A stretch of 5,900 nt of DNA from assembly GCA_028710655.1 (NCBI GenBank), contig JAQTTS010000140.1:1-5900 (forward strand), written 5' to 3'. Of this stretch, positions 5,751 to 5,900 are shown in pieces. The first letter of the stretch is position 1; every line of letters begins with the position of its first letter. Source of the DNA: Dehalococcoidales bacterium (GTDB lineage Bacteria > Chloroflexota > Dehalococcoidia > Dehalococcoidales > UBA5760). The notes under the pieces are model-generated. The model saw only the letters and a program-made list of their open reading frames with translations, was not told where the DNA came from and did not search any database. The position numbers and the translations under genes were made by a program.

Positions 5751-5900
5751 TTATTCCAGAATGTTGTAAGCTAACTGCACGGATATACTTATCGTGAGCT
5801 CTCCCGGCTCGATGGGCGTCGGTGCGGGTGCAGACGCTTCCTCCACCACGTAATCCCGATAAACAACGGGGTAATAACCACCGCTTTCTGAAATATAGGT
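5751..5900 (-). CDS. SIMPL (DUF541) domain protein, C-terminal end (5' end outside window)
   Basis: The last 49 residues of a - strand gene that runs off the right edge, ending in TAA at 5753-5751. The frame is open to the edge. The sequence (TYISESGGYYPVVYRDYVVEE, then PTPIEPGELTISISVQLAYNI) matches the C-terminus of SIMPL/DUF541 proteins: 'i-sEs..yyPv.yr', then 'tPIepGe' followed by a final beta strand ending in a 'v.l.Y.i' pattern. These are usually secreted or envelope-anchored proteins of about 220-250 residues with a signal peptide, of poorly known function. Some have been linked to stress tolerance or outer-surface assemblies. The signal peptide and most of the domain are outside the window. 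A strong terminator follows 15 nt downstream. Confidence 0.82.
   Translation of the reverse strand, partial: TYISESGGYYPVVYRDYVVEEASAPAPTPIEPGELTISISVQLAYNILE

Overview
This window reads as bacterial chromosome with moderate base composition. It has Shine-Dalgarno sites in front of nearly every gene and sigma70-type promoters. No tRNA, rRNA, CRISPR array, transposase or integrase was seen. The gene set includes a short glycine/arginine-tailed RRM protein, a double zinc-ribbon protein, a SIMPL-domain protein, a radical SAM/SPASM-like enzyme and a cytoplasmic-looking 5'-nucleotidase homologue. That would fit an environmental Chloroflexota genome of the Dehalococcoidia type, but this placement is inference from family content, not proof.

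Layout. The left part is on the + strand: the 3' end of katG (1-997, cut by the window edge), then a radical SAM enzyme with a SPASM-like C-terminus (1083-2309), then a metallophosphatase/5'-nucleotidase family protein (2438-3904) with its own recognisable promoter. The right part is entirely on the - strand and converges on the left part at 3905-4042. Read in its transcription direction, from the right edge, it contains the C-terminus of a SIMPL (DUF541) protein (5751-5900) with a strong terminator (5694-5735). Next come a pair of small unrecognised genes of 49 and 112 codons (5462-5611 and 5093-5431), a double zinc-ribbon protein (4563-4862) and an RRM RNA-binding protein (4043-4369). The 49-codon gene is easily missed because of its size.

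How the genes relate. KatG is an oxidative-stress enzyme. The radical SAM gene follows it by 85 bp and could share its transcript. The nucleotidase is probably transcribed separately. The zinc-ribbon and RRM genes look like a pair of small nucleic-acid-binding proteins with long untranslated leaders, which is the usual arrangement for cold-shock or stress RNA-binding proteins. Both leaders carry the same 13-base sequence. The zinc-ribbon leader can also fold into a stem that covers the end of its ribosome-binding site and abuts its start codon.

The most unusual features are in the non-coding or doubly used DNA: a perfect 17-bp palindrome between the zinc-ribbon and RRM genes, a perfect 14-bp inverted repeat inside the radical SAM coding sequence, the shared leader motif with the start-site hairpin, and a 21-codon ORF overlapping the radical SAM start codon. 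None of these amounts to a demonstrated new system. The leader architecture of the two RNA-binding genes is the best candidate for undescribed regulation.
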